In this document: in pieces, positions 8,431-17,719 of the stretch | How the letters are laid out: every line of letters starts with the position of its first letter | Position numbering within the stretch: the first letter of the stretch is position 1 | Source: Alteromonas sp. 1_MG-2023 | GTDB taxonomy: Bacteria > Pseudomonadota > Gammaproteobacteria > Enterobacterales > Alteromonadaceae | Direction: 5' to 3' | Assembly (NCBI RefSeq): GCF_030547075.1 | Contig: NZ_JAUOQH010000014.1 | Coordinates: forward strand, 54,874-118,873 | DNA length: 64,000 bases | Program-made: the position numbers and the translations under genes | Notes under the pieces: model-generated | What the model was told of the DNA's origin: nothing | The model's database searches: none | Seen by the model: the letters and a program-made list of their open reading frames with translations, nothing else

Positions 8431-10242
8431 TTAGTTTTGCGTAATTTGCCATACTGTGACAGTACCGCTCACTTCGTTACCCACGAGTAATAAAGGAACA
8501 CCACTGGCGCTCTCATCAGCACTAACAAATACAAGACTTTCAGGGGCTAAATCGCCAATAACGTCCGTCGCCTCTAGGCCTTCTGTTAAATCACGGTTGA
8601 TAATATAATCAGCAAACTGAACATCATAAGGGTTAGTTACGTCATACACGAATATGCCGCCCATACGCTCAGTACCTACAAACGCGTATGTTCTGTCGCC
8701 GATAACGCCTACCGTTAATGCTTCAGGCTCTGGACCTTTATTCTCAGAGCGTGAATCACCTTCATTGGCATCGTCACCATTATTAAACAACGCACCATGC
8801 ACTGACGCGGTAATGCGCTCGAAGTCATCCCCTGAGTCGTAAACAGCTAAACCATTTTGATCCCAAATGGTGAAAGAGCGTGAACCATAAGCATACGCTG
8901 CATCATACTCACCGTTACCATCTTCATCACCCATGCCAATGGTCACAAGCAAATCATCGGCTTCACCAGTGGCTTGTAAGTCGGCAAGTTCAGAATTCGC
9001 TTCTGCTGTTAAGTCTTCAACCTTAATTTCATCAAGGTAAGCTAAACAGCCATCTTCCTCGTCAAATTCCAATCCACCGTCGCTTAAACACGTTGCTTCA
9101 TCAGCAGAGTCAAAGAAGTATTCGCGAGCATCACCTTCATTCGCAGTTACAATGAAAGTGGCATCTTTCCACGAAAAGTTAGCAATGGTATCTGGTTGGT
9201 ACACACCATATAGGCCGTCGTACTGACCAAAGCTAACACTGCTATCTTCTTGAATATCGATATTCAATCCTGACCAACTTTTTACGCCTAAGCCAACCAC
9301 TTCAACCGTTAGTTCTTCAAGATCAACAATGGCTAAACCATTATTTTCTTGCAAGCTAACGTAAGCTACATCATTGGTGCTAGTAATATATTCAGGCTCT
9401 AAATCCTGAGCTACAGTAGTAGCAATCTCAACGCCTTTAATTGTACGACCACTAGGATTAGGGAACATCATGCCCTGTGCAACTAAGTCTTCTTGGGTGC
9501 CGTTAAAACCAGTGAAGCTCACTGAAGTCGCCGTTTCTTCAGGCTCGCCACTGGCTAGAATATTAATGACCGAAATAGAACCTTCAGGGTCAACGGTATA
9601 ATCATCAGACGGCTCACCTTCGTTAGCCACCAATACTTTTCCGCCATCTGGCGTGAACGTCACCATGTCAGGTAAAGCGCCTACAACGACTGAATCAAGA
9701 AATACTGGTGCAGAGCTATCTAGGCCGTTATAGAAAAGAATGTAACCATTATCGGTCTTCACGTCTGCAGGCACTGCTACCGCCATCAAATCGCCGCTAA
9801 TAGCAATACTGGTTAGGCTACCTAATGCAACGCCGTCAATGTCGGCAGGCAGTGAAATATTTGTCACGGTAAGGTTAGTAGTATTGATTGGATCGCTCAT
9901 TGCGGTCGTACCTACGGTATCCGCAGCAATAACTGCAATGGCGTTAGTGGCACCATTAGTGGCGTAAATAGTTTGGGTTGCCGCATGATACTGCACAATT
10001 TCTGCAGACGTTAAGTTGCCTAAAAATGCGCGGGCAACAACGTCAAGGGAAACACCTAATGAAGCATCGCTACCATCAACACCATCACTGCCGTCAGAAC
10101 CCGCTTCACCTTGTTCCCCCTGAGGACCTTGAGCACCTGTTTCGCCCTGTTCACCATCATCGCCATCTAGACCACAACCAGAAAGGGCTGCTGAGATAAG
10201 AAGCGCTAAAACGCCGTATTTGAATTTTGACTGCGCAGACAT
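8431..10242 (-). CDS. Choice-of-anchor I-type lipoprotein with a collagen-like segment
   Basis: Predicted surface or periplasmic lipoprotein, 603 residues. The N-terminus is a lipoprotein signal with lipobox LSGC (lipidated Cys23). Immediately after it comes a collagen-like Gly-X-Y stretch (GETGAQGPQGEQGEAG and similar), then a long beta-propeller-like region with VLVANEGEPSDDY, ATFIVTANEGDAREY and GPEPEALTVG. Those motifs are typical of the choice-of-anchor I family, whose proteins are often called alkaline-phosphatase-like or surface proteins, without a proven reaction. Many Asp/Glu-Gly turns suggest calcium binding. It stands alone, with its own terminator. Confidence 0.8.
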   Translation of the reverse strand: MSAQSKFKYGVLALLISAALSGCGLDGDDGEQGETGAQGPQGEQGEAGSDGSDGVDGSDASLGVSLDVVARAFLGNLTSAEIVQYHAATQTIYATNGATNAIAVIAADTVGTTAMSDPINTTNLTVTNISLPADIDGVALGSLTSIAISGDLMAVAVPADVKTDNGYILFYNGLDSSAPVFLDSVVVGALPDMVTFTPDGGKVLVANEGEPSDDYTVDPEGSISVINILASGEPEETATSVSFTGFNGTQEDLVAQGMMFPNPSGRTIKGVEIATTVAQDLEPEYITSTNDVAYVSLQENNGLAIVDLEELTVEVVGLGVKSWSGLNIDIQEDSSVSFGQYDGLYGVYQPDTIANFSWKDATFIVTANEGDAREYFFDSADEATCLSDGGLEFDEEDGCLAYLDEIKVEDLTAEANSELADLQATGEADDLLVTIGMGDEDGNGEYDAAYAYGSRSFTIWDQNGLAVYDSGDDFERITASVHGALFNNGDDANEGDSRSENKGPEPEALTVGVIGDRTYAFVGTERMGGIFVYDVTNPYDVQFADYIINRDLTEGLEATDVIGDLAPESLVFVSADESASGVPLLLVGNEVSGTVTVWQITQN

Positions 10243-10565
10243 TTGATTTCCTTTTTATCATGTTGTTACGCCAAACCTCAGCTTGCCGACAGGGTTGCTT
10301 AGCCCTCGCTTCTACAGCGTGAACGAACCTATGACATACAATGTAGATTTAGCTATTATTTTAATTACATCTGTATATAAGCTAGAGCCAGTGTATGACA
10401 CAAATATTAATTTGGCAAAAGGGTAAATTTACAAATGAATAACACCACGATTTGTAGTATTAATAGAAGCTAATATTGGTCTGCTCTAGCGCCCTATGCG
10501 TAAGCATTAACACACGCCGCAACTCACTAATATTTCTCTATTTCGCGAAAAACAAGGATTACAAT
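10243..10565. other. Divergent promoter region
   Basis: 323 bp between the minus-strand lipoprotein and the plus-strand M48 protease gene. AT-rich from about 10330 to 10480, as expected of divergent promoters. No operator, repeat or extra gene that I can support. Confidence 0.45.
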
Positions 10566-11360
10566 ATGAAGTTGAGGTTTACCGCATCTATCGCCGCCGT
10601 AGCGCTTGCGTTGTCAGCTTGTGCCACATCCCCCACAGGTCGCAATCAAGTGCTGTTGTACTCTGAATCTGAATTGGAGGAAATGGGTGACCAAGCATTT
10701 AGCGGAATGAAAGAAGAGCTTAAAATCTCGAACAAGGCTGTTCAAAATAGTTATGTTGAGTGCGTGGCTAATGCGATTACCGCCAAAGTGCCCACCAACG
10801 TGTTTGACGGGGTTTGGGAAGTCGTGGTTTTTGATGACGAACAAGTAAACGCATTCGCGTTACCTGGGGGCAAAATTGGCGTTTATACCGGTCTATTGAA
10901 TGTAGCGGAAAATCAGCATCAGTTAGCCGCGGTAATTGGCCATGAAGTAGGCCATGTAATAGCCGAACATGGTAATGAGCGTATGTCACAATCAACACTT
11001 ATCAATATGGGCACGCAAGCTGCCGGGGCTGCACTAGCCATGAATGAAGTGTCTCAAAGTGCCCCCATTATGGCTGCCATCGGTTTAGGGTTACAGGTTG
11101 GTGTTCAACTACCGTTTAGCCGTACACATGAATCTGAAGCCGATATTATTGGTCTGCAGTTGATGGCAATGTCGGGCTTCGATCCGCGCCAGTCGGTAAA
11201 TCTATGGCAAAATATGGATGCGGCAAGCAACGGCGAACAACCTTTAGAACTGTTATCTACTCACCCTGCTCCGCAAACCCGAATCAGTAACTTGCAAGCT
11301 AATATGAATGCGGCCTATGCCGATTATCAGGCATCGCCGAGTAGGCCTAACTGCGGATAG
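10566..11360 (+). CDS. M48-family metalloprotease lipoprotein
   Basis: Zinc metallopeptidase of 264 residues, anchored in the outer membrane or periplasm through a lipobox (LSAC, Cys19). Start at 10566 chosen because AAGGA precedes it and the signal peptide begins there; an upstream in-frame extension from 10476 has no such support. Zinc site HEVGH at 126-130 with the third ligand in the ESEAD motif near 191. Resembles LoiP/YcaL-type envelope quality-control proteases. It contains one catalytic domain and no TPR extension such as BepA has. Likely monocistronic, ending at a shared terminator. Confidence 0.88.
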   Translation: MKLRFTASIAAVALALSACATSPTGRNQVLLYSESELEEMGDQAFSGMKEELKISNKAVQNSYVECVANAITAKVPTNVFDGVWEVVVFDDEQVNAFALPGGKIGVYTGLLNVAENQHQLAAVIGHEVGHVIAEHGNERMSQSTLINMGTQAAGAALAMNEVSQSAPIMAAIGLGLQVGVQLPFSRTHESEADIIGLQLMAMSGFDPRQSVNLWQNMDAASNGEQPLELLSTHPAPQTRISNLQANMNAAYADYQASPSRPNCG

Positions 11361-11394
11361 TTTTTTAACTATTCAGCCACATGAAATTTTAGCC

Positions 11395-11426
11395 AAAAAA
11401 AACGCCACATTAATGTGGCGTTTTTG
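11395..11426. terminator. Bidirectional terminator between M48 protease and mscS genes
   Basis: 9-bp perfect stem (ACGCCACAT at 11402-11410, ATGTGGCGT at 11413-11421) with a 2-nt loop, flanked by eight As on the left and five Ts on the right. It serves both convergent genes. Confidence 0.9.
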
Positions 11427-11443
11427 TATCAGAAAATAAAAAC

Positions 11444-12286
11444 TTATTCGCTGTCGTTCTTGTGAAGATGCACATCCATTTGTGGGAATGGAATTGAAAT
11501 ACCTTCTTGGTCGAAACGAAGTTTAACTTGCTCAGTGAAGTCAAACTTAACGCCCCAGAAGTCAGACGCTTTACACCATGGACGAACCACGAAGTTAACG
11601 CTGCTATCAGCTAATTCAGAAACGGCAACCGTAGGGGCTGGTTCGCTAAGAATACGCTCATCCGCACGCACCATTTCGTTAAGAATTTCTTTCGCTTTAC
11701 GCAAGTCAGCGTCGTAACCAATACCAACAACCATATCAACACGACGGGTTTCTTTCGCCGAGTAGTTGGTGATGTTATTGCTATAAATACCGCCGTTAGG
11801 AACAATAATTTCTTTATTATCTGGCGTAGTCATAGTAGTAGTAAAGATACCAATCTTGTTAATAGTACCTGCTGTACCGCCCGCCTCAACAAAATCACCT
11901 GATTTAAACGGCTTAAATACTAATAGCATTACACCGGCAGCAAAGTTTTTAAGTGAATCTTGTAGTGACAAACCAATGGCTAAACCTGCCGCACCTAATA
12001 TGGCAACAAGTGATGTAGTATCGACACCTAGCTGGTTTAACGACGCCACGATAACAAACAACATCAAAATAGCGCTAATGATGGCTTCTAAGAAATCCAC
12101 CAACATTGCATCATACTTTGATTTTGCCATTAAACGGCGGAAAATAGATAAAATGAATCCTACAACGATTCGACCGATAACGTAGATGACAATCGCCATG
12201 GCAATGTTAATGCCCCATGGAATTGCATAGTCGTTAATATAGCGTTCTACATCACTCGATGAGAATAATGATAAGTTTTCTTCCAT
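11444..12286 (-). CDS. mscS: Small-conductance mechanosensitive channel, MscS family
   Basis: Inner-membrane channel that opens under membrane tension to release solutes on hypo-osmotic shock. 280 residues, close to the E. coli MscS length. Three N-terminal membrane helices; the pore-lining TM3 is recognisable by the Gly/Ala-rich segment AILGAAGLAIGLSLQDSLKN, followed by the beta domain (GDFVEAGGTAGTI, IIVPNG) and the alpha/beta cytoplasmic cage. Single gene with a 507-bp upstream region. Confidence 0.93.
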   Translation of the reverse strand: MEENLSLFSSSDVERYINDYAIPWGINIAMAIVIYVIGRIVVGFILSIFRRLMAKSKYDAMLVDFLEAIISAILMLFVIVASLNQLGVDTTSLVAILGAAGLAIGLSLQDSLKNFAAGVMLLVFKPFKSGDFVEAGGTAGTINKIGIFTTTMTTPDNKEIIVPNGGIYSNNITNYSAKETRRVDMVVGIGYDADLRKAKEILNEMVRADERILSEPAPTVAVSELADSSVNFVVRPWCKASDFWGVKFDFTEQVKLRFDQEGISIPFPQMDVHLHKNDSE

Positions 12287-12793
12287 AATTTTGTCCTTGT
12301 TTTATCAAACGTTGTTCAAGCGAATGTAAGTTAGCAGGCTTTTAGATTAAGGCCAATAACTTTAGGGCTTTAAGGGCAATTTTTGGTCAAAAGTCTAACG
12401 CTTACGCGCCTTGAAACGCTAAAATGTTAGCCTAAAGTCGACTTTTTAACTGATTATTTTTTCTTCAATATAACTTTCGAGCTAAATCTGTGTTTTGTCG
12501 TAATTTCGTCATTAGGATGTCATTTAAAGATGACAATCTTGAAATTGCTTCGCAGTAGTTTACCGCTAAGTAGTGAGTCGGCCTCAAAGGACTAATGAAA
12601 AAAAACTTACGAGAATTGATGATTTTTTAGACCAATTGGTGTAATGTTTTTTGTCAAATAAGCAGGATGCTTTAAATAGTCTGCATAGCGCTGAAAATAC
12701 ATTCTAAAAAGAATGTGAACCGGTTATGACATTAGTCTGTATTTCTATTGTCATTTTTGTACAGCTTAGCAAATAGAATAAAAGGAATAATCT
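12287..12793. other. Intergenic region upstream of mscS and the small membrane peptide gene
   Basis: 507 bp. Holds divergent promoters and two small inverted repeats: TGTCAT/ATGACA (12519-12535) and ACATTCT/AGAATGT with a 4-nt loop (12699-12716). Neither has a T run. The second lies about 80 bp before the small peptide start and could be an operator or a leader hairpin. No larger gene found. Confidence 0.4.
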
Positions 12794-12958
12794 ATGTTTT
12801 ACTTTATATTACTGGCAATTATCGTAGCAGCATTGTTCTTATATTCATTAAGAACAGATAAAGGCGAACATACCAAATATGCTCGAAAAGACGGGCAAGC
12901 TTTACCTCCTCAGAGAAACGAAACACAAAACACATCTTCAACACCTTCGGCTGCGTAA
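12794..12958 (+). CDS. Small single-span membrane protein (54 residues)
   Basis: Short gene easily missed by length cut-offs. ATG at 12794 is preceded by AAAGGAAT, a fair ribosome site. The product begins with a 17-residue hydrophobic helix (MFYFILLAIIVAALFLY) followed by a charged, then a Ser/Thr/Pro-rich tail (SSTPSAA). It fits a small inner-membrane protein with the N-terminus embedded and a cytoplasmic or periplasmic tail. I do not recognise a family; the clean ribosome site and membrane topology make it probably real. The rsmE gene starts 147 bp further on. Confidence 0.6.
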   Translation: MFYFILLAIIVAALFLYSLRTDKGEHTKYARKDGQALPPQRNETQNTSSTPSAA

Positions 12959-13105
12959 ATAACTAAAGTTTTTTCCACGCAGGCAAAAATGATGAAAAAA
13001 GTAGTATTTTATAACGCATTGTAGCGGTTTTCCGCTGCGATGCGTTGCATCAACTTGCCCTAGCCACGTATCATATCCAGATTATCCGCCATTATTAGTT
13101 ATCCA

Positions 13106-13834
13106 ATGCGCATACCAAGAATTTACTACCCCAACCCTATTCCACTGGAAGAAGAGTTTCAGTTAACCGAAGATGCTGGGCATCACATTGCAAGCGTGCT
13201 TCGGCTGAAAGCAAATCGCCCTATCGTACTTTTTAACGGTGACGGTAACGAGTACAGTGCACAAATTATTAATGTACAGCGGAAAAAGGTTTTTGTTGAA
13301 GCCGATGCGTGTCTATCTTTATCAAAAGAGTCGCCACTAAGTATTCATTTAGGCCAAGGGGTGTCTAAAGGTGACAGAATGGATACTGTTCTGCAAAAGA
13401 GTGTAGAACTCGGTGTATCTGAGATCACGCCTATTTTGACAGAGCGATGTACGGTTAAGTTAGATGAAGATAGGTGGGACAAAAAGCTGCAGCAATGGCA
13501 AAAGATTATCATTGGTGCGTGTGAACAAAGTGGCAGAAATACCTTACCAACACTTAATCCCCCTGTTGCGTTAAATAAATGGTTATCTGAATCCACAGCG
13601 AGCACGCGATTGGTATTAGCGCCTGGCGCAGAAAAGCCGCTAGCGAGACAGCCATATAATACCCAAGGTTTTCGACTATTAATTGGTCCTGAAGGTGGAC
13701 TTTCTGAAAGTGAAATTCATCAAGCTAACGAGAGTGGTTTTACGTCGTGTAGCCTAGGCCCTCGAATATTACGTACTGAAACGGCAGCAATTAGTAGTAT
13801 TAGTATATTGCAAGCCCAGCACGGCGATTTATAG
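13106..13834 (+). CDS. rsmE: 16S rRNA (uracil-1498-N3)-methyltransferase RsmE
   Basis: SAM-dependent enzyme that methylates U1498 in the decoding region of 16S rRNA. 242 residues, the usual length. SPOUT-fold knot motifs are clear: LLIGPEGGLSESEI and the C-terminal LGPRILRTETAAISSISILQ; N-terminal PUA-like domain with HHIASVLRL. It sits before gshB, as in many gammaproteobacteria (rsmE-gshB-yqgE-ruvX), although here a stem-loop lies between rsmE and gshB. Confidence 0.95.
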   Translation: MRIPRIYYPNPIPLEEEFQLTEDAGHHIASVLRLKANRPIVLFNGDGNEYSAQIINVQRKKVFVEADACLSLSKESPLSIHLGQGVSKGDRMDTVLQKSVELGVSEITPILTERCTVKLDEDRWDKKLQQWQKIIIGACEQSGRNTLPTLNPPVALNKWLSESTASTRLVLAPGAEKPLARQPYNTQGFRLLIGPEGGLSESEIHQANESGFTSCSLGPRILRTETAAISSISILQAQHGDL

Positions 13835-13862
13835 TTCGTGTGGTTAGTGGTTTTTACAGGTT

Positions 13863-13894
13863 AAGTATTGGAAACTTTGCGTATTCCAATACTT
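13863..13894 (+). terminator. Stem-loop after rsmE
   Basis: Perfect 11-bp stem (AAGTATTGGAA with TTCCAATACTT) and a 10-nt loop, 28 bp after the rsmE stop. There is no T run, so it is either a weak terminator or an mRNA-stabilising/processing hairpin separating rsmE from gshB. Confidence 0.5.
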
Positions 13895-14044
13895 GAACTA
13901 AATACTGAGTGCCCCCACTTACGTTTTAACGGTTTATATACTAAAACCAGCTTCAACTTTTATATGCGCCAACAGTAAAATAGCACCAACACTGCGTAGA
14001 CCTGTTGCCTACTTATCTACCTATATCAAAGAGTGAGAACATAC

Positions 14045-14998
14045 ATGCACTACACCCTTGGCGTGATTATGGATCCTATCGCGGTGATCAAACCGCATAA
14101 AGACACCAGCCTAGCAATGATGCTTGAAGCCCAGCGCCGTGGCGCAACCGTACTGTACTTCGAACTCAAAGATATCTATATAAATAACGGTAAGCCAATG
14201 GGGTTGGCTAGAACGATAACTGTTCGAGATCAAGCCACAGACTTTTATACACTAGGTGAAGAACATACGGTTTCACTTGGTGATATTGATGTATTGCTTA
14301 TGCGTAAAGATCCTCCTTTCGACAGCGAGTTCTTATATGCTACCCATATTTTGTCGCTTGCCCAAGATGAAGGCGCCTTAGTTGTTAATAACCCGCAAGC
14401 CCTGCGTGACTATAACGAAAAACTATTTACGTCGTTGTTTCCTGACCATATCCCTAATACGCTGGTAACGAATAACCAAAAACTTATTCGTGAGTTTCAC
14501 GCTAAACACCAAGATATTATTTGTAAGCCACTTGATGGGATGGGCGGCACATCAATTTTCAGAGTGAAGCCAGATGGGAATAATTTGGGTGTTATCATTG
14601 AAACGTTAACCAACCTGGGCAAACGTTACATGATGGTGCAAGAATATTTGCCACAGATTAAAGACGGCGATAAGCGTATTCTTATTGTTGATGGCGAAGT
14701 CATTCCTTATTGCTTAGCCCGATTACCCACCAAAGGGGAAACTCGTGGTAATTTGGCTGCTGGCGGAACCGGTAGACCTCAAGAGATTTCAGAAACCGAC
14801 CGCGCGTTAGCTGAAGCAGTTGCACCGACGTTACGAGACAATAATATTTTATTTGTTGGACTAGACGTTATTGGCGAAAAAATTACAGAAATAAACATTA
14901 CTAGCCCAACCTGCGTAAGAGAAATAGAAGGTCATTATAATATTAATATTATGGCCTCGTTATTCGACGCAATTGAGAAACGCCTTTCAAACAAATAG
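14045..14998 (+). CDS. gshB: Glutathione synthetase
   Basis: ATP-grasp ligase joining gamma-glutamylcysteine and glycine, the second step of glutathione synthesis. The start at 14045 gives 317 residues beginning MHYTLGVIMDPI, matching the family; a GTG at 14033 would add four residues. Motifs: KDTSLAMMLEAQRRG, DVLLMRKDPPFD, KPLDGMGGTSIFR, AGGTGRPQEI and INITSPTCVREIE. Upstream of yqgE and ruvX, in the common conserved order. Glutathione is also used by the formaldehyde dehydrogenase at 39956. Confidence 0.96.
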   Translation: MHYTLGVIMDPIAVIKPHKDTSLAMMLEAQRRGATVLYFELKDIYINNGKPMGLARTITVRDQATDFYTLGEEHTVSLGDIDVLLMRKDPPFDSEFLYATHILSLAQDEGALVVNNPQALRDYNEKLFTSLFPDHIPNTLVTNNQKLIREFHAKHQDIICKPLDGMGGTSIFRVKPDGNNLGVIIETLTNLGKRYMMVQEYLPQIKDGDKRILIVDGEVIPYCLARLPTKGETRGNLAAGGTGRPQEISETDRALAEAVAPTLRDNNILFVGLDVIGEKITEINITSPTCVREIEGHYNINIMASLFDAIEKRLSNK

Positions 14999-15042
14999 CG
15001 TTTTGGGCACTAAAAGTATGTGAGTGAGAAGTTGAGGAAAAA

Positions 15043-15609
15043 ATGACAGAACTGAAAAGCTTACAAAACCACTTTCTAGTAGCGATGCCGTCGCTGGATG
15101 ATCCTTATTTTTCTCGCTCTCTCACTTATATTTGTGAACACAATAAAGACGGTGCCATGGGGTTGGTGATAAATCAGCCTTCCACCATGAACTTGAAAGA
15201 GTTGCTTGAGCAAACCGACAAAGATTTAACTGTTGCAGAAGATAAAGCCGAGCAAATTATTCTGGCTGGCGGACCGGTAAGCCAAGAGCGAGGTTTTGTA
15301 CTGCATTCCAATCAAAGTGGTTGGGACTCTACATTAACGCTATCGCCAGAGGTTTCAATTACTACGTCAAAAGATATTTTATCTGCGATTGGCACCAATA
15401 CTGGCCCTGACTCATCAATTATTGCATTAGGTTATGCTGGCTGGACTGCAGGGCAACTTGAACAGGAAATGCAAGATAACTCATGGCTAACTATAGAAGC
15501 CGACGAGGATATTCTATTTAACACGCCTATCCATAAAAAATGGCAGGCAGCGGTTAATAAATTAGGTGTAGATGTGTGGCAACTTGCCCCTGGGATTGGA
15601 CATGCCTGA
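15043..15609 (+). CDS. yqgE: YqgE/AlgH family protein
   Basis: Conserved protein of 188 residues and unknown biochemical role (UPF0301). Start supported by TGAGGA about 7 nt upstream. Family signatures: [50 protein letters not shown] and [14 protein letters not shown]. It overlaps the start of ruvX by 8 bp, so the two are translationally linked, the usual arrangement. Confidence 0.95.
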   Translation: MTELKSLQNHFLVAMPSLDDPYFSRSLTYICEHNKDGAMGLVINQPSTMNLKELLEQTDKDLTVAEDKAEQIILAGGPVSQERGFVLHSNQSGWDSTLTLSPEVSITTSKDILSAIGTNTGPDSSIIALGYAGWTAGQLEQEMQDNSWLTIEADEDILFNTPIHKKWQAAVNKLGVDVWQLAPGIGHA

Positions 15610-16036
15610 TATCGGTAGCAGAACTATACTCGCGTTCGATTTCGGCACTAGAAGTATTGGTGTGGCGGTTGGACAAGAAATTACTGGAACAGCCTCACCG
15701 CTTGCAGCACTCAAAGCCCGAGATGGTATTCCAGATTGGAATGTAATTGAGAAGCTTTATGAAGAGTGGCAACCGCATCTTATTGTAGTTGGTTTACCTC
15801 TAAATATGGACGGTACAGAGCAGGAAGTGACACAGCGTGCCAAAAAATTCGCTAACCGCTTACACGGCAGATTCAAAGTGTCGGTAGATTTATGTGACGA
15901 AAGACTCACCACAACAGACGCAAAGTCTATGCTTTTCGAACTTGGCGGCTATAAAAAGCTAACCAAGGAAAAAATAGACAGCGTGTCTGCCTGCGTAATT
16001 TTCACCAGCTGGGTAGAAAACCAATACGGCGACTAG
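15602..16036 (+). CDS. ruvX: Holliday-junction resolvase-like / pre-16S rRNA nuclease YqgF
   Basis: RNase H-fold nuclease for final processing of the 16S rRNA 5' end. 144 residues from the ATG at 15602, inside the end of yqgE. Motifs: [16 protein letters not shown] (catalytic Asp), [24 protein letters not shown] (second acidic site) and the C-terminal [14 protein letters not shown]. In the genome it ends the gshB-yqgE-ruvX run; a cluster of short repeats follows. Confidence 0.95.
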   Translation: MPDIGSRTILAFDFGTRSIGVAVGQEITGTASPLAALKARDGIPDWNVIEKLYEEWQPHLIVVGLPLNMDGTEQEVTQRAKKFANRLHGRFKVSVDLCDERLTTTDAKSMLFELGGYKKLTKEKIDSVSACVIFTSWVENQYGD

Positions 16037-16048
16037 CTATCGCCATTT

Positions 16049-16245
16049 CTTGGACACCCACCTTTTTAATCCCCAAAAACGCCTTTTAATTAAGCCTCTT
16101 TCTCAGTATCGACAATTGGACAGCCACAGTTAATAGCAACAACGCAATTCCCTGCGTTGGAGGCTGCTCCATTTCTTGTGCATTTATTGGAGACCCATTG
16201 TAGATAGTTGGACACACACAATTATCTTTTCTTGGACACCCATCG
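16049..16245 (+). repeat. Cluster of five degenerate TTGGACACCCAC elements
   Basis: The gap between ruvX and the DUF2007 gene carries five copies of one 12-14 bp motif, all in the same orientation: TTGGACACCCAC (16050), TTGGACAGCCACAG (16116), TTGGAGACCCATTG (16187), TTGGACACACACAA (16208) and TTGGACACCCATC (16232). Related elements occur near the Y1 transposase at 21661. No internal coding potential. Read as candidate REP-like units. Confidence 0.6.
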
Positions 16246-16277
16246 CAATAACTATTTAAAACTAATCAGATGTACCT

Positions 16278-16592
16278 TTAGGGCCTACTCTCTCCACATT
16301 GCCAGCACATATCAAAAGCAGCACCGTTAGGTTCATTACAACCTGAGCATACCCAAGGAAATTGCTGAGGTGCTTGATGGCTGTCCATAAGCGAACTCAC
16401 CACTTTATTCGCTCGAACAGACCAAGACTCGTCAACCAACCAAAGTTCAGGTTGTGATTCTTGCCATGGCAACTCACCCATAGCCCCTCCAGCAAATTCA
16501 TTTTTGACTAAATAAGGGATGGAGAGCGCATCTAATTCGCTCTTAACCGACTGAATCAGAAAGGGGTCTGGTGAGGTAAACAGCTTGATCAA
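16278..16592 (-). CDS. DUF2007 protein with C-terminal zinc ribbon
   Basis: 104 residues. The first ~65 residues (IKLFTSPDPFLIQSVKSELD, IPYLVKNE, PELWLVDE) match the DUF2007 'putative signal transducing' fold, a small alpha/beta domain related to PII-like proteins. The C-terminus is a two-CxxC zinc ribbon (WVCSGCNEPN then MCWQCGESRP), of RanBP2/rubredoxin-like spacing. Its start lies 5 bp beyond the pilU stop on the same strand, so it is probably the last gene of a pilT-pilU-DUF2007 operon. Its role there is unknown. Confidence 0.75.
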   Translation of the reverse strand: MIKLFTSPDPFLIQSVKSELDALSIPYLVKNEFAGGAMGELPWQESQPELWLVDESWSVRANKVVSSLMDSHQAPQQFPWVCSGCNEPNGAAFDMCWQCGESRP

Positions 16593-16597
16593 TAGCT

Positions 16598-17710
16598 TTA
16601 GTCATCCATATCTATTGAGACATTAGACAAAGTTCCAAGGCTTGAACCTTCACTGGAATCGAGCTTTATCATTAACCGGAGATCGTTAGGGGAATCAGCA
16701 TGATGTAATGCCTGGTCTAAATCGATTTCTCCTTCTCGATATAAGTCATAAAGCGCCATATCGAAGCTTTGCATACCCAATTCTTTGCCCTTTTTCATAG
16801 CTTCTTTCAAGCTACCAATTTCATTGCGCTGAATTAAGTCTCGTACCAACGGAGAATTTAAAAGAATTTCAATTGCCGCAACCCTTCCCTTGCCATCTTT
16901 TGTAGGAAGAAGTTGTTGGGCTACAATCGCTCTAATGTTTTGGCTTAAGTCAAAACGTAGTTTGTCGTGTTGATCTTTTGGAGCCAAATGCATAATACGT
17001 TCAATTGCTTGGTTAGCGTTGTTTGCGTGAAGTGTCGCTACGCACAAATGCCCCGTATCGGCGAAAGACATGGCATATTCCATGGTCTCCATCGAACGTA
17101 TTTCACCTATAAGAATAACGTCTGGTGCCTGTCGCAATGAGCTTTTCAATGCATCGTCAAATGAGTGGGTGTCTATACCCACCTCACGCTGTGTTATTAC
17201 ACAAGACTTATGTTCGTGCACAAATTCAATGGGATCTTCTATAGTGAGTATGTGCCCATAAGAATTACTGTTTCTATGGCCTATCAGTGCCGCTAAAGAC
17301 GTTGATTTACCTGTGCCTGTACCACCTACAAAAAGCACTAAACCTCGTTTTGACATAATGATGTCTTTTAATACTGAGGGTAAACCTAAATCATCCACTT
17401 TAGGGATTTCGGTTACAATTCGACGTATTACCATGCCGGCCTGGTCTCGTTGCCAAAATGCCGAGCAACGAAAACGCCCTAATCCTTCCCTTACGATGGC
17501 AAAGTTGCATTCTTTGGACGAGTGAAAGGCTTCTTTTTGCTTATCATTCATCGCTTCATGAACAAGCGCTAACGCTTCTTCATCGTTAAATTTGTTTTCA
17601 GAGACTGGCGTTAGTTTACCGTGAACTTTGGCGCTAACAGGGAAACCTGCGGTAACGAATAAATCGGAAGCAGACTTCTCTACCATTTTTTCTAAAAAGC
17701 TATCTAGCAT
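16598..17710 (-). CDS. pilU: Type IV pilus retraction ATPase PilU
   Basis: Hexameric secretion-type ATPase acting with PilT in pilus retraction and twitching motility at the inner-membrane base. 370 residues. N-terminal PAS-like domain (SASDLFVTAGFPVSAKVHG), Walker A GGTGTGKST, Asp box (ILTIEDPIEFVHEHK), Walker B-like VILIGEIRSMETM and a conserved His box (HLCVATLHANNA). The PilU-type C-terminus (EIDLDQALHHADSPNDLRL) distinguishes it from PilT. It follows pilT by 9 bp. Confidence 0.95.
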   Translation of the reverse strand: MLDSFLEKMVEKSASDLFVTAGFPVSAKVHGKLTPVSENKFNDEEALALVHEAMNDKQKEAFHSSKECNFAIVREGLGRFRCSAFWQRDQAGMVIRRIVTEIPKVDDLGLPSVLKDIIMSKRGLVLFVGGTGTGKSTSLAALIGHRNSNSYGHILTIEDPIEFVHEHKSCVITQREVGIDTHSFDDALKSSLRQAPDVILIGEIRSMETMEYAMSFADTGHLCVATLHANNANQAIERIMHLAPKDQHDKLRFDLSQNIRAIVAQQLLPTKDGKGRVAAIEILLNSPLVRDLIQRNEIGSLKEAMKKGKELGMQSFDMALYDLYREGEIDLDQALHHADSPNDLRLMIKLDSSEGSSLGTLSNVSIDMDD

Positions 17711-17719
17711 TGTTCGTCC

